Shown: positions 35,612 to 44,641 of the stretch, one piece after another | How positions within the stretch are numbered: the stretch's first letter is position 1 | Layout of the letters: the number at the start of each line of letters is the position of its first letter | NCBI RefSeq assembly: GCF_022267315.1 | Contig: NZ_JAIKLE010000024.1 | Span: 55,849-119,848, forward strand | Length of the DNA: 64,000 nt | Direction: 5' to 3' | Source: Maribellus maritimus | Lineage (GTDB): Bacteria > Bacteroidota > Bacteroidia > Bacteroidales > Prolixibacteraceae | The notes under the pieces: generated by a model | The model's input: the letters and a program-made list of their open reading frames with translations, nothing else | Databases searched by the model: none | What the model was told of the DNA's origin: nothing | Made by a program: the position numbers and the translations under genes

Positions 35612-35640
35612 AAAAAAGGCTGTATCAAAAATGAACAGCC
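35612..35640 (-). terminator. Terminator after isomerase copy 2
   Basis: On the minus strand GGCTGT / ACAGCC form a 6-bp stem followed by six T, just after the stop codon of the gene at 35664. Confidence 0.6.
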
Positions 35641-35663
35641 TCCTGAAATCTTATATAGTTTTA

Positions 35664-36593
35664 TTAAGCATCAAATGAATCTACCTGGCGATAAGCCTTA
35701 ATCAGCGCCATTTCTCCTTCTTTCCCTTGTTTGCTTTTCCCGTGTTCACAACAAAGCGTACCGTTGTAGCCTTTGTCGTAAATATGTTTGAATATATTTT
35801 TGTAATTTATTTCGCCTGTGGTCGGTTCTTTCCTTCCCGGATTGTCTCCAATATGGAAAGCTCCGATGTAATCCCAGCACAAATCGATATTCATTATAAG
35901 GTTTCCTTCAGTTATCTGCTGGTGGTACAAATCGTCAACTATTTTACAGCTTGGATGATTTACTGCAACACAAATCAGCTTTGCCTGAGGCATTTTAGTT
36001 AAAAATAATCCCGGGTGGTTTACCTGATGATTTAATGGTTCCAGAACCAATTCCAAACCGGTTTTCCCTGCTATGTCGCAACAGATTCGCATGTTTTCGA
36101 CAACATTTATGGTTTGGTAATCCCAGTCCATCCTTTCATCATACAATCCCGGAGTAATCAACCCGGTCTTTGCTCCTGTTCTTTTTTGAACTTCGAGCGC
36201 CTCCGTAGTTTTTGCTTTTAATAATTCTTTTACTTCAGTATCATTGGTAACCATATATTTCTTTCCGTGGTCGGCATAAACAATAAAAGGTCCCAGGTCC
36301 ATTCCAAGTCGTGCAAGTTCGTTTCCAATTTTTTCCTGCATTTCCGGGCTTCTTCCCATTAATCCGTTATCAAAGACTGCTGTAAAGCCCTGGTCTGCAA
36401 TAAATTTTATATTGTCAATCGGGTCCTGACCGGCATTTTCGCGAAATGTTCCCAGTCCGGGCGCATATTTTAGTTTAAATTTTGCTGAATTGGATGAAAC
36501 GGTCTCAGTAGTTGCAGCTGCCGTCATCGCGGTTAACCCCGTTAGTGCCATTCCACTGGCTGCGGTGTTTTTAATAAAATTTCTTCTTTTCAT
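35664..36593 (-). CDS. Tat-exported hydroxypyruvate-isomerase-like TIM barrel (copy 2)
   Basis: A 309-residue paralogue of the protein at 34523, with the same Tat signal start (MKRRNFIKNTAA) and the same metal-site motifs: FTAVFDNGLMGR, LELVLEPLNHQVNHPG, CKIVDDLYHQQ, FHIGDNPGRKEPTTGEINY and GTLCCEHGKSKQG. Each copy has its own promoter region (217 bp apart, with a terminator between). The two differ most around residues 100-150, so their substrates may differ. Confidence 0.85.
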   Translation of the reverse strand: MKRRNFIKNTAASGMALTGLTAMTAAATTETVSSNSAKFKLKYAPGLGTFRENAGQDPIDNIKFIADQGFTAVFDNGLMGRSPEMQEKIGNELARLGMDLGPFIVYADHGKKYMVTNDTEVKELLKAKTTEALEVQKRTGAKTGLITPGLYDERMDWDYQTINVVENMRICCDIAGKTGLELVLEPLNHQVNHPGLFLTKMPQAKLICVAVNHPSCKIVDDLYHQQITEGNLIMNIDLCWDYIGAFHIGDNPGRKEPTTGEINYKNIFKHIYDKGYNGTLCCEHGKSKQGKEGEMALIKAYRQVDSFDA

Positions 36594-36867
36594 GGTTTAT
36601 TGGTTTATTTTATAAAATTCAATATTGGAGGTAAAAATAATGAAATGATGTTTAAAACCTCGCTTTAATAATTAATTCTTTATTATTGATTGCCGGAGAT
36701 ATTTTCTTTTTTAAAGGAGTAGGTTTTTGAACAATCCGCTGTTTTTTTAATCCGGATTTTGTTAAATATGTCATTGAAACGAGTTAATCCATATTTTCAT
36801 CTTTGTTTCCTCCTAAAGAGTTGTTAATTTTATCAACTTATTTCTAAATCAACAAAAACGTAATATT

Positions 36868-38028
36868 ATGAATAGAAAACTTAGAATGGGTATGGTCGGT
36901 GGAGGAACCGATGCTTTTATTGGAGCAATTCATCGTTTGGCGGCTTTTATGGACAATCAGATAGAGCTGGTTTGTGGTTGTTTTAGTGTTAACCCTGAAA
37001 TCTCAAAATCATCAGGAAAATTATATTATTTGCCGGAAGACCGTGTTTACGAAACTTATCAGGAAATGTTTGAAAAAGAGGCGAAGCTTCCTGACGGTGA
37101 GCGTATGGATTTTGTTTCCATCGTTACTCCAAATTTTGTCCATTTTGCTCCTGCAATGATGGCGTTGGAAAATGGGTTTAATGTCGTTCTGGATAAGCCA
37201 ATTACTTTCACACTTGATGAAGCTTTACAATTGAAGGCAAAAGTTGAGGAAACAGGTTTAACTTTGGCACTTACCCATACTTATTCAGGATACCCTGCAG
37301 TGAAACATGCGCGGCAAATGGTTGCCGACGGGGAACTTGGTGAAATAAGAAAAGTATTCGTTGAATATCCTCAGGGCTGGCTTTCTGCAAGAGTAGAAGA
37401 ACAGGGGAACGCACAAGCTTCCTGGAGAACTGACCCTAAGAAATCGGGAAAAGCAGGATGTATGGGAGACATTGGTACACATGCTCACCAGTTGGCAGAA
37501 TATATTACAGGTTTAAAAGTGACCGAACTTTGTGCAGAGCTTAACGTATTTGTCCCGAACCGTTTATTGGACGATGACGGCGCTGCCTTAATGCGATTTG
37601 AAAATGGCGCGAAAGGAGTACTAATGGCCACACAGATTGCAGCCGGTGAAGAGAATGCAATTAGAATTCGGGTTTACGGTGAAAAAGGTGGATTGGAGTG
37701 GTTTCAGCATGAACCAAATTCGCTTATCGCAAAATGGCTTGATAAACCAACACAGATTTTGCGGGTTGGAACAAGCATGAATAGCGCTGTTGCTACGCAT
37801 AATACAAGAACACCCGGTGGGCATCCGGAAGGTTACCTCGAAGCCTTTGCTAATATTTACCGAAATTTTGCGTGGACTGTTATGGCAAAAAAAGATGGAA
37901 ATGAACCAACTGCTGAGATGTTGGATTTTCCAAATGTTGAAGACGGAATCCGCGGAATGCAGTTTATTGATACTGTTGTGAAAGCAGGTTACGATAATGA
38001 AATTAAGTGGGTAAAATTTGGGGAATAA
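36868..38028 (+). CDS. Cytoplasmic Gfo/Idh/MocA oxidoreductase
   Basis: A 386-residue NAD(P)-dependent dehydrogenase without a signal peptide, so cytoplasmic. The dinucleotide-binding motif is GMVGGGTDAFIGAIHR, and the conserved DKP motif appears in VVLDKPITFTLDEA. The C-terminal domain contains GCMGDIGTHAHQLAEYITG, with the Asp and His of the active site. It starts an operon with a TIM-barrel isomerase (15 bp later) and a Tat-exported relative, a combination seen in pathways that oxidise glycosides or inositols to keto forms and then isomerise them. Confidence 0.9.
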   Translation: MNRKLRMGMVGGGTDAFIGAIHRLAAFMDNQIELVCGCFSVNPEISKSSGKLYYLPEDRVYETYQEMFEKEAKLPDGERMDFVSIVTPNFVHFAPAMMALENGFNVVLDKPITFTLDEALQLKAKVEETGLTLALTHTYSGYPAVKHARQMVADGELGEIRKVFVEYPQGWLSARVEEQGNAQASWRTDPKKSGKAGCMGDIGTHAHQLAEYITGLKVTELCAELNVFVPNRLLDDDGAALMRFENGAKGVLMATQIAAGEENAIRIRVYGEKGGLEWFQHEPNSLIAKWLDKPTQILRVGTSMNSAVATHNTRTPGGHPEGYLEAFANIYRNFAWTVMAKKDGNEPTAEMLDFPNVEDGIRGMQFIDTVVKAGYDNEIKWVKFGE

Positions 38029-38043
38029 TTTAAATGAATTAAA

Positions 38044-39042
38044 ATGTCTAGACCAGTTACACTTTTTACAGGACAATGGGCCGATTTACCCATTGAGACG
38101 ATATGTCAGAAAGCCAAAGAATTTGGATACGACGGGCTTGAGCTTTGTTGCTGGGGTGATCATATGGAAGTGGACAAAGCAGATCAGGCTTACTGCGACG
38201 AAAGAAAAGCATTGCTTGAAAAATATGATTTAAAGTTATTTGCAATATCCACCCATCTCGACGGACAATGTGTTTGTGACCCCATTGATCAAAGACACAA
38301 GAGTATTGCAAGCCCGCATGTTTGGGGCGACGGCGATCAGGAAGGTGTCCGGCAACGGGCAGCCGAGGAAATGATAAAAACAGCAAAAGTGGCTAAAATG
38401 CTTGGACTTGATGTTGTTAACGGATTTACAGGAAGTCCGATTTGGCATTTGTTGTATTCATTTCCGGCAGTTCCACAGGAAATGATCGAGAAGGGATATG
38501 AAGAATTTGCCAGCCGTTGGATTCCAATTCTTGATGAATATCAAAAATTAGGAGTTAAGTTTGCATTGGAAGCGCATCCCACGGAAATAGCCTTCGATAT
38601 TCATACAGCTCATCTTGCGTTAAAAGCATTGGATAATCACCCCGCCTTCGGATTTAACTTCGACCCAAGTCATTTTGGATACCAACATGTGGATTATGTC
38701 CGTTTCATTTACGAATTTTCAGATCGTATTTTTCATGTTCATATGAAAGATGCGTACTGGAGCGACGTCCCAATGGGAGTTGGAGTTTTTGGCGGTCATA
38801 TGGAATTTGGCGATAACCGCAGGTATTGGAATTTCAGAAGTCTGGGAAGAGGAAAAGTAAATTTTGAAAATATCATCAGGGCCTTAAACGACATTGGGTA
38901 TAACGGACCTCTCTCTGTTGAATGGGAAGACAGCGGAATGAACCGCGAAGCTGGCGCAGCCGAAGCATGCGCTTTTGTTAAAAAAGTAGACTTCGCTCCA
39001 TCGGATGTTGCTTTTGATGATGCAATGCAGAAAGATAAATAA
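38044..39042 (+). CDS. Sugar phosphate isomerase/epimerase-family TIM barrel
   Basis: A 332-residue cytoplasmic enzyme of the xylose isomerase-like superfamily. Metal-ligand segments are [14 protein letters not shown] (Glu), [17 protein letters not shown] (Asp, His), [10 protein letters not shown] (His, Asp) and [11 protein letters not shown] (Glu). It has no Tat signal, unlike the two Hyi-like proteins at 34523 and 35664, and is only distantly related to them. It lies second in the operon with two Gfo/Idh/MocA enzymes and probably converts the keto-sugar they make. The substrate is unknown. Confidence 0.88.
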   Translation: MSRPVTLFTGQWADLPIETICQKAKEFGYDGLELCCWGDHMEVDKADQAYCDERKALLEKYDLKLFAISTHLDGQCVCDPIDQRHKSIASPHVWGDGDQEGVRQRAAEEMIKTAKVAKMLGLDVVNGFTGSPIWHLLYSFPAVPQEMIEKGYEEFASRWIPILDEYQKLGVKFALEAHPTEIAFDIHTAHLALKALDNHPAFGFNFDPSHFGYQHVDYVRFIYEFSDRIFHVHMKDAYWSDVPMGVGVFGGHMEFGDNRRYWNFRSLGRGKVNFENIIRALNDIGYNGPLSVEWEDSGMNREAGAAEACAFVKKVDFAPSDVAFDDAMQKDK

Positions 39043-39087
39043 GTAATTGATATAATAATTTTTAAAACTAACCAACATTTTTTAAAA

Positions 39088-40404
39088 ATGACAAACAGAA
39101 GAACTTTTATCAAAAATTCGGCAATGGCTACAGCTGCGGTCGGATTAACTGCTACTATGCCGCTGGCAATGGATTCATGTGCAGGGGCTAATGAAAAACT
39201 GGTATGTGGTCTTATCGGTGCAAATGGAATGGGTTTTAGTGATCTAAAGGCTTTTTTGGGGCAAAAAAACACAGAGTGTGCTGCCATTTGCGACGTTGAT
39301 GAGAATGTATTAAACAGACGAATTGCCGACACTGAAAAGATTCAGGGAACAAAACCGAAAGGTTTTACCGATTACCGAAAGTTATTGGAAGAACCCGGAA
39401 TTGATGTGGTAATCATTGGGACACCCGATCACTGGCATTGTTTGCCAATGGTTGAAGCTTGCCAGGCAGGCAAAGATGTGTATTGCGAAAAACCGCTTGG
39501 AAATACGATTGAGGAAATCAATATAATGGAACGGGCGGCAGAAAAATACAACACGGTTGTCCAGGTAGGAATGTGGCAACGTAGCGATCCACACTGGCGC
39601 GATGCAGTTGAGTATGTCAACTCGGGTAAACTGGGAAAAATCCGTACCGTTCGTACATGGGCTTATCAGGGGTGGATGGGCAATATTCCTGTAAAACCTG
39701 ATAGTGAGCCGCCGGCTGGGGTTGATTATGATTTTTGGTTGGGACCCGCCCAAAAGAGACCTTTCAATCCCAATCGTTTTCACTTTAATTTCAGATGGTA
39801 TTATGATTATGCCGGAGGATTGATGACGGACTGGGGAGTTCATATTATTGATTATGGTTTATTCGGAATGGGTGACCCTTCACCAAAATCGATAATGGCA
39901 ATGGGGGGTAAATTTGCCTACCCGGACGATGCTGCAGAAACACCGGATACCCTGCAGGCATTATATGAATTTGACGGACATACCATGTTGTGGGATCATG
40001 GCGTTGGTATAGACGGAGGATATTTTGGAAGAAATCACGGTGTTGGTTTTGTTGGAAATAATGGCACTTTGGTGGTTGATCGTAGCGGTTGGGAAGTGAT
40101 TCCCGAAAGAAAACAAAACAAAGATGTAATTGAACGTGTGGATTTGATCAAAGGGACAGGAAAAGGACTTGAATTGCACATGGCTAATTTTATTGAAGGA
40201 GTTAAAGAACGTAACCGCGATTTAAATGCCAATATAACAGTTGCGGCTAACACTGCGCGTGTTGCCCATTTGGGAAACATTGCCCATCGAACGGGCAAAC
40301 GTCTGTACTGGGACAATGAAAAAAGTACATTTATCGGAGACGATGACGCGAATTCGTACCTGGTTCCTACATACCGTGCGCCATGGGAATTACCTAAAGT
40401 GTAA
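39088..40404 (+). CDS. Tat-exported Gfo/Idh/MocA oxidoreductase (operon 3rd gene)
   Basis: A 438-residue oxidoreductase with a twin-arginine signal (NRRTFIKNSAMATAAVG) and a possible lipobox at DSC, so it acts outside the cytoplasm. The Rossmann motif is GLIGANGMGFSD and the EKP motif is YCEKPLGNTIEE. The catalytic region includes GGLMTDWGVHIIDYGLFG. It is 45 bp after the isomerase. Another Tat-exported family member at 5962 is paired with a tetraheme cytochrome; here no cytochrome is adjacent, so the electron acceptor is unclear. Confidence 0.9.
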   Translation: MTNRRTFIKNSAMATAAVGLTATMPLAMDSCAGANEKLVCGLIGANGMGFSDLKAFLGQKNTECAAICDVDENVLNRRIADTEKIQGTKPKGFTDYRKLLEEPGIDVVIIGTPDHWHCLPMVEACQAGKDVYCEKPLGNTIEEINIMERAAEKYNTVVQVGMWQRSDPHWRDAVEYVNSGKLGKIRTVRTWAYQGWMGNIPVKPDSEPPAGVDYDFWLGPAQKRPFNPNRFHFNFRWYYDYAGGLMTDWGVHIIDYGLFGMGDPSPKSIMAMGGKFAYPDDAAETPDTLQALYEFDGHTMLWDHGVGIDGGYFGRNHGVGFVGNNGTLVVDRSGWEVIPERKQNKDVIERVDLIKGTGKGLELHMANFIEGVKERNRDLNANITVAANTARVAHLGNIAHRTGKRLYWDNEKSTFIGDDDANSYLVPTYRAPWELPKV

Positions 40405-40423
40405 TTTTTAGTAGTAAAACCAT

Positions 40424-40459
40424 ATAAAAAATCCGGTAGTTTTTGCCGGATTTTTTATA
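40424..40459 (+). terminator. Terminator of the Gfo/isomerase operon
   Basis: ATAAAAAATCCGG and CCGGATTTTTTATAT form a strong A/T-flanked stem 20 bp after the stop. Confidence 0.85.
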
Positions 40460-40562
40460 TAATCAGTTGATTGTGTCCACTGTTCTGATGTAAAATTGAT
40501 ATATCAACGTATCGGATAATTTTCTTTGATTCTCCTCCGAAGAAGGAGTGACGTGGAGGCTT

Positions 40563-40862
40563 TTATTTACTCCTGATAATAATATCTCCCTGGATATTCG
40601 TAAAGGTTATTTCAGGTTTGCCACCATTGATGTCACCCCTAATTTACTCTTCCAATGAAACTTTATAAATTCTTTTATCTGAATCCTTTTTTAGTAGTGT
40701 CTCATGGACGAAAATGTCTACTGTGTTCGATTGCATTTTTATGAAGGTTATTATTTTGGCAGCGAATATGATATCCACATCATCATTATTGGTTTGGACA
40801 TTTGTATATTTTGCAACATTTTTTTGTAATTGCTTTGTGAATATTGAATTTTTATGTGACAA
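40563..40862 (-). pseudogene. DUF4097-like adhesin-type gene remnant with in-frame stop
   Basis: A 72-codon frame ends at a TAA (40644-40646), but the same frame continues past it as IRGDINGGKPEITFTNIQGD and a final IIIRSK before a second TAA at 40563. This is the typical C-terminal strand of DUF4097 beta-strand-repeat proteins. The upstream part (VQTNNDDVDIIFAAK, KMQSNTVDIFVH) has the same repeat character. No signal peptide or ATG start remains (the frame opens with TTG). It is thus the C-terminal end of a broken gene. The intact family is often next to ECF sigma/anti-sigma genes; none is adjacent here. Confidence 0.7.
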
Positions 40863-40957
40863 TTGAAGAACAGTTTCGTCTCTTTTGTATATCTTTTAAA
40901 AAACTATAAAACAGACCTTTTCAGTAGGGGAAAAGCTAAAAAATCAATCCAACTAAA

Positions 40958-42076
40958 ATGAAAACAGAACAAAAACCGAGACTATGGTACATTGACAATC
41001 TTCGCATCTTTCTTATTAGTTTGGTCGTCTTGCATCATTTGGCGATAACTTATGGCGCCCCGGGAGACTGGTATTATAACGAAACCCAGTTAGATTTTCC
41101 CGCAATAGTCCCAATGACATGGTTTGTCGCGACAAACCAGTCGTTTTTTATGGGAATGTTTTTCTTTATTTCCGCTCTTTTTATTTTGCCATCGCTAAAT
41201 AAAAAAGGAAACAAAAAGTATATCAAAGACAGGTTAATACGATTAGGAGTTCCTTTGGTGGTTTTTTTCTTTGTATTGTCACCACTTACTATATTTACTC
41301 GGAATCGCTTTATCAGAGGCGAGGATGTATCTCTGGCAGATTACTTGCTTCACGGATGCGGCACAGGATTTGGCCCGTTGTGGTTTGTGGAGGCTCTTCT
41401 TGTTTTTACCGCTTTTTATTTGTTGTTCAGAAAAATATCCTCAGTAAAAATAACTATTGATTTTCCGGGAACACTAGTTATTTTACTTGTGGCCTTTCTT
41501 ACAGGGCTTCTCCAATTTATTATCCGGATTTGGCTTCCGGTTGGCTGGAGTCTGCCCTTCACTGGTTTCCAAATCCCGTTTTTTGTTCAATATATCGTTC
41601 TTTTTGTTTTGGGTATTATAGCGTATCAAAATAACTGGCTCGAATCTGTTTCGCTCAAATCAGGAAAACGATGGTTTATTTTTGCCCAGATACTGATTTT
41701 AATTGTTTTTCCTCCCATTATTTATTTTGGAGGAATTGAAAAAGGTGTTGATGTATTTACCGGCGGTTTTACCTGGCAATGTTTTAGTTATGCTGTTTGG
41801 GAACAATTGGTTGGGTTCTCCTTAACTTTAGGATTACTTGGTCTTGCAAAGAAATATTTTAACAGACAGGGGAAAGTGGCCAAACAACTTTCAGGAAGCG
41901 CATACGGTGTGTTTGTCTTTCATACACCGGTGATTGTTTCTGTAAGTGCCATATTTTTATCATGGGAAACATTTCCGATAGTAAAGTTTGTAATGCTGGC
42001 ACCGCTGGCTCTGGTATTGGTTTTTTGTGTTGCCTTCTTGTTTAGAAAACTTCCGTTGGTAAAAAAAATACTTTAA
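40958..42076 (+). CDS. Acyltransferase family 3 membrane protein
   Basis: A 372-residue integral membrane protein with about ten helices of the acyltransferase 3 family (OafA, OpgC, NodX). It opens with the family motif RLWYIDNLRIFLISLVVLHH, whose His is thought to be catalytic, and contains FGPLWFVEALLVF and a C-terminal GVFVFHTPVIV segment. Members transfer acetyl or succinyl groups to sugars of envelope glycans. It is 44 bp upstream of an aldo/keto reductase with no clear joint function. Confidence 0.88.
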   Translation: MKTEQKPRLWYIDNLRIFLISLVVLHHLAITYGAPGDWYYNETQLDFPAIVPMTWFVATNQSFFMGMFFFISALFILPSLNKKGNKKYIKDRLIRLGVPLVVFFFVLSPLTIFTRNRFIRGEDVSLADYLLHGCGTGFGPLWFVEALLVFTAFYLLFRKISSVKITIDFPGTLVILLVAFLTGLLQFIIRIWLPVGWSLPFTGFQIPFFVQYIVLFVLGIIAYQNNWLESVSLKSGKRWFIFAQILILIVFPPIIYFGGIEKGVDVFTGGFTWQCFSYAVWEQLVGFSLTLGLLGLAKKYFNRQGKVAKQLSGSAYGVFVFHTPVIVSVSAIFLSWETFPIVKFVMLAPLALVLVFCVAFLFRKLPLVKKIL

Positions 42077-42119
42077 TTTTAAGGTTTATTCTTCAGAATT
42101 ATACATAACATTTGAAATT

Positions 42120-43103
42120 ATGAGGTACCTACCACAAGAAAATCGTTACGATACGATGATTTACAAGCGTTGCGGGAAATGGGGTTTAAAGCTTCCGGCA
42201 ATCTCACTCGGATTATGGCACAATTTCGGTGGAATCGACAATTTTGAGAATGGCCGTGCCATCTTACACCGTGCATTTGATTTGGGAATAACTCATTTCG
42301 ATTTAGCCAATAATTACGGCCCTCCTCCCGGATCGGCAGAAGAGAATTTTGGGAAAATCCTGAAGCAGGATTTCTCTGCTTACCGCGACGAGCTGATAAT
42401 TTCGTCAAAAGCTGGTTATTTGATGTGGCCGGGACCGTATGGCGAGTGGGGCACCCGAAAATATGTTTTGGCAAGTCTTGAGCAAAGTTTGAAAAGAATG
42501 GGATTGGAATATGTGGATATTTTTTATTCACACCGTCCGGATCCAAATACTCCACTTGAAGAAACCATGATGGCGCTTGACAGGGCTGTACGTTCAGGAA
42601 AAGCGTTGTATGTTGGGATATCAAATTATCCGGCCAACATGGCAAAAGAAGCTTCGCAAATATTAAAAGAATTGGGTACACCTTGTTTAATTCATCAGCC
42701 TAAATATTCGATGTTTGAACGTTGGGTTGAAGATGGTTTACTCGATGTTTTGGAAGAAGAAGGAATTGGTTGTATTCCATTTTCTCCCTTGGCTCAGGGT
42801 TTACTTACCGATAAATATTTGAAAGGAATTCCTGAAGGTTCAAGGGCGACGCGCGAAGTTTTCCTGAAAAAAGAAGATGTTGAATCTGCTCACGATAAGA
42901 TTGTGATGTTAAATGAAATTGCGCAAAACCGCGGACAATCCTTAGCTCAAATGGCTCTGGCATGGATTCTCAAGGACAAACGAATTACTTCGGTTTTGAT
43001 AGGAGCAAGTTCAGTTAAACAAATTGATGATAATGTGGCTACATTAAAAAATCTCGACTTTACAGGAGATGAATTAAATGCAATCGATAAGATTATTAGA
43101 TAA
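42120..43103 (+). CDS. Aldo/keto reductase, YghZ-like
   Basis: A 327-residue NADPH-dependent aldo/keto reductase, closest in pattern to E. coli YghZ (glyceraldehyde-3-phosphate reductase, methylglyoxal detoxification). Catalytic marks are THFDLANNYGPPPGSAEENFG (Asp and Tyr), IISSKAGYLMWPGPYG (Lys), the DIFYSHRPDP strand with the His, and the cofactor tail SVLIGASSVKQIDDNV. It is cytoplasmic. A clear terminator follows at 43127. Confidence 0.9.
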   Translation: MRYLPQENRYDTMIYKRCGKWGLKLPAISLGLWHNFGGIDNFENGRAILHRAFDLGITHFDLANNYGPPPGSAEENFGKILKQDFSAYRDELIISSKAGYLMWPGPYGEWGTRKYVLASLEQSLKRMGLEYVDIFYSHRPDPNTPLEETMMALDRAVRSGKALYVGISNYPANMAKEASQILKELGTPCLIHQPKYSMFERWVEDGLLDVLEEEGIGCIPFSPLAQGLLTDKYLKGIPEGSRATREVFLKKEDVESAHDKIVMLNEIAQNRGQSLAQMALAWILKDKRITSVLIGASSVKQIDDNVATLKNLDFTGDELNAIDKIIR

Positions 43104-43126
43104 GAAGAGCGAGTTTATAAAAAAAC

Positions 43127-43153
43127 AAAAGCTCGCGTATCGCGAGCTTTTTT
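43127..43153. terminator. Terminator after aldo/keto reductase
   Basis: AAAAGCTCGCG / CGCGAGCTTTT, an 11-bp GC-rich stem with a TAT loop and T-runs on both strands; it can serve both convergent genes. Confidence 0.9.
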
Positions 43154-43193
43154 AATGGAATATTTCTTTTAAAAGATTCCTCAATTTTGAAGG

Positions 43194-43361
43194 TTAGAGG
43201 CTGAACAACATTTCCGCACCCCAAAAGAGGCCAAAAATGATTGCCATTCCGGCAATTGTTCCTGCCGCCAAAGATACAATCAAATTCATTGGCAACTTCT
43301 GCTTTTCATGCTCAGGTTTTGTTTTGATAACAATCTGGTTCTGATTTGCTTTTGTTTCCAT
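43194..43361 (-). CDS. Small single-pass membrane protein
   Basis: A 55-residue protein starting at METKANQNQ; in-frame ATGs at 43364 and 43391 would lengthen it by 1 or 10 residues. A charged N-terminus (KTKPEHEKQKLP) precedes one hydrophobic helix (LIVSLAAGTIAGMAIIFGLFW). It resembles no family I can name. It stands alone between a terminator and the LruC lipoprotein gene. Confidence 0.5.
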   Translation of the reverse strand: METKANQNQIVIKTKPEHEKQKLPMNLIVSLAAGTIAGMAIIFGLFWGAEMLFSL

Positions 43362-43391
43362 CATTTTCTTTCTTGTTAAAAAAAGACTCAA

Positions 43392-43698
43392 ATATCTTTT
43401 TGCAAAATTATGTCATTTTAAGTCAATATACCAAAAAAACGGGCCAATCTTGTTTTTCTGTTAATTTATTGTTAATCTGATTGTTGTGGAGTAATAACGG
43501 TTTAATAAATGAAATAGTATTTTTCTGTAAAAAAAAGAACGTCCTTTTCCTCAGGTATTGCAGGCTTAAAAAAGGTTGCCTGCATACAAAATAAAAATAG
43601 GATTTCTAGAGGAAAACAGGGTAAAAGGCTTATAATATTTATATTATTCGAACATAAAGAAGAATATGTTTTTAACTTTGTGGCAAATTTATTCTACT
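43392..43698. other. Intergenic region with Pho-box-like repeat
   Basis: This divergent region between the small membrane protein and the LruC lipoprotein holds no gene. Apart from a clear 11-bp direct repeat at 43459, I see only AT-rich DNA. Confidence 0.4.
43459..43476 (+). promoter_or_regulatory. Perfect 11-bp direct repeat TGTTAAT
   Basis: TGTTAAT at 43459 and TGTTAAT at 43470 are identical and 11 bp apart, the same layout as the repeats at 29894 and 24981. It lies 223 bp before the LruC lipoprotein and 98 bp before the divergent small gene, outside the phosphate island. Confidence 0.45.
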
Positions 43699-44556
43699 AT
43701 GCGTTACAAATCTTTACTATTGACTTTAGGATTAGCACTTCTTTTTTCAGCTTGTTTAAAAGACGACAGCGAAATTGATGAAGATAGTTTGTCAAATAAA
43801 GACAGAATGAGACTTCTCGAGATCAATGATCCTTCAATTTGGAATACTTTAACAGAGCAATCAATCAATTTGAGTGAACTTGAAGAAACTACCGCTCTTG
43901 TAAAATCTGCTGCGGCAATGCAGGAATATCCTAAAAACAACAAATATTATTTTGCCCTGTTTGAGGATTTGTATCCTTCAGAAGGAGACTACGATTTTAA
44001 CGATGTAATGATTAAATCTAAACTTGGCTTGTCTAAGAAGGGGAATACAATTACCGGTTATGTTTCGTCTGAATTGTATAATAAAGGGGGCTCATTATCG
44101 GTGAAGGTTGGATTAATGTTTTATGAAGTTTCAGGCAAAGCATATACGCGAATTGCAAATGAAAACATCATTGTTAACGGAGAACAGCTGACAGCCGGAG
44201 GAAGTCCGTGGATGAGAGATTTGAGCGAACTTGATGACTCATGGCAAATTGATTTCTCTTTCACTAATAACAGTAATAATATTTGGGTTAGTTATTTTAT
44301 TTATACGGATGAGGAGATATTAACGGGAGGTTTTGCTAAAACCGGTACGACCAATTTTGAGGTACCTGTTTCTGATTTTTTAACTGACAGAAATCTTCCG
44401 TGGGGACTTGAAGTGGAAACGGATGAATTTGCTATTCCGAATGAGAAGGAATTGTTTTTGAACGCTTATCCCGAGTTTGAAGCATGGGCGGAATCAGGTG
44501 GAGTAAAAAATAAGAAATGGTACGAATCGCCTAATACAGCGTATTCGCATTATTAG
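43699..44556 (+). CDS. LruC-domain lipoprotein
   Basis: A 285-residue lipoprotein starting at ATG 43699 (MRYKSLLLTLGLALLFSAC); the signal ends FSAC (Cys19). The LruC domain (named for Leptospira LruC, common in Bacteroidota and gamma-proteobacterial surface proteins) is recognised by YYFALFEDLYPSEGDYDFND and the following strand-rich region ending WVSYFIYTDEEIL. The domain has acidic residues that may bind calcium. The C-terminus (KELFLNAYPEFEAWAESGG) is common in the family. Role unknown. Confidence 0.8.
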   Translation: MRYKSLLLTLGLALLFSACLKDDSEIDEDSLSNKDRMRLLEINDPSIWNTLTEQSINLSELEETTALVKSAAAMQEYPKNNKYYFALFEDLYPSEGDYDFNDVMIKSKLGLSKKGNTITGYVSSELYNKGGSLSVKVGLMFYEVSGKAYTRIANENIIVNGEQLTAGGSPWMRDLSELDDSWQIDFSFTNNSNNIWVSYFIYTDEEILTGGFAKTGTTNFEVPVSDFLTDRNLPWGLEVETDEFAIPNEKELFLNAYPEFEAWAESGGVKNKKWYESPNTAYSHY

Positions 44557-44576
44557 AGTTAGTAATAAAATTATAT

Positions 44577-44610
44577 AAAAAAAGACGCTGATTTTCAGCG
44601 TCTTTTTTGT
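44577..44610. terminator. Bidirectional terminator
   Basis: AAAAAAAGACGCTGA / TCAGCGTCTTTTTT perfect stem with a 3-nt loop between the convergent LruC and pheS genes. Confidence 0.9.
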
Positions 44611-44641
44611 TTTCCGTTCAAAATATGATATTGTCTGAAAA

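Noticed and set aside
38796..39332. 178-codon minus-strand frame
   Set aside because: Spans the isomerase end and the Tat-Gfo start in antisense; both sense genes have strong family motifs.
42118..42681. 187-codon minus-strand frame
   Set aside because: Antisense to the well-supported aldo/keto reductase; no motif of its own.
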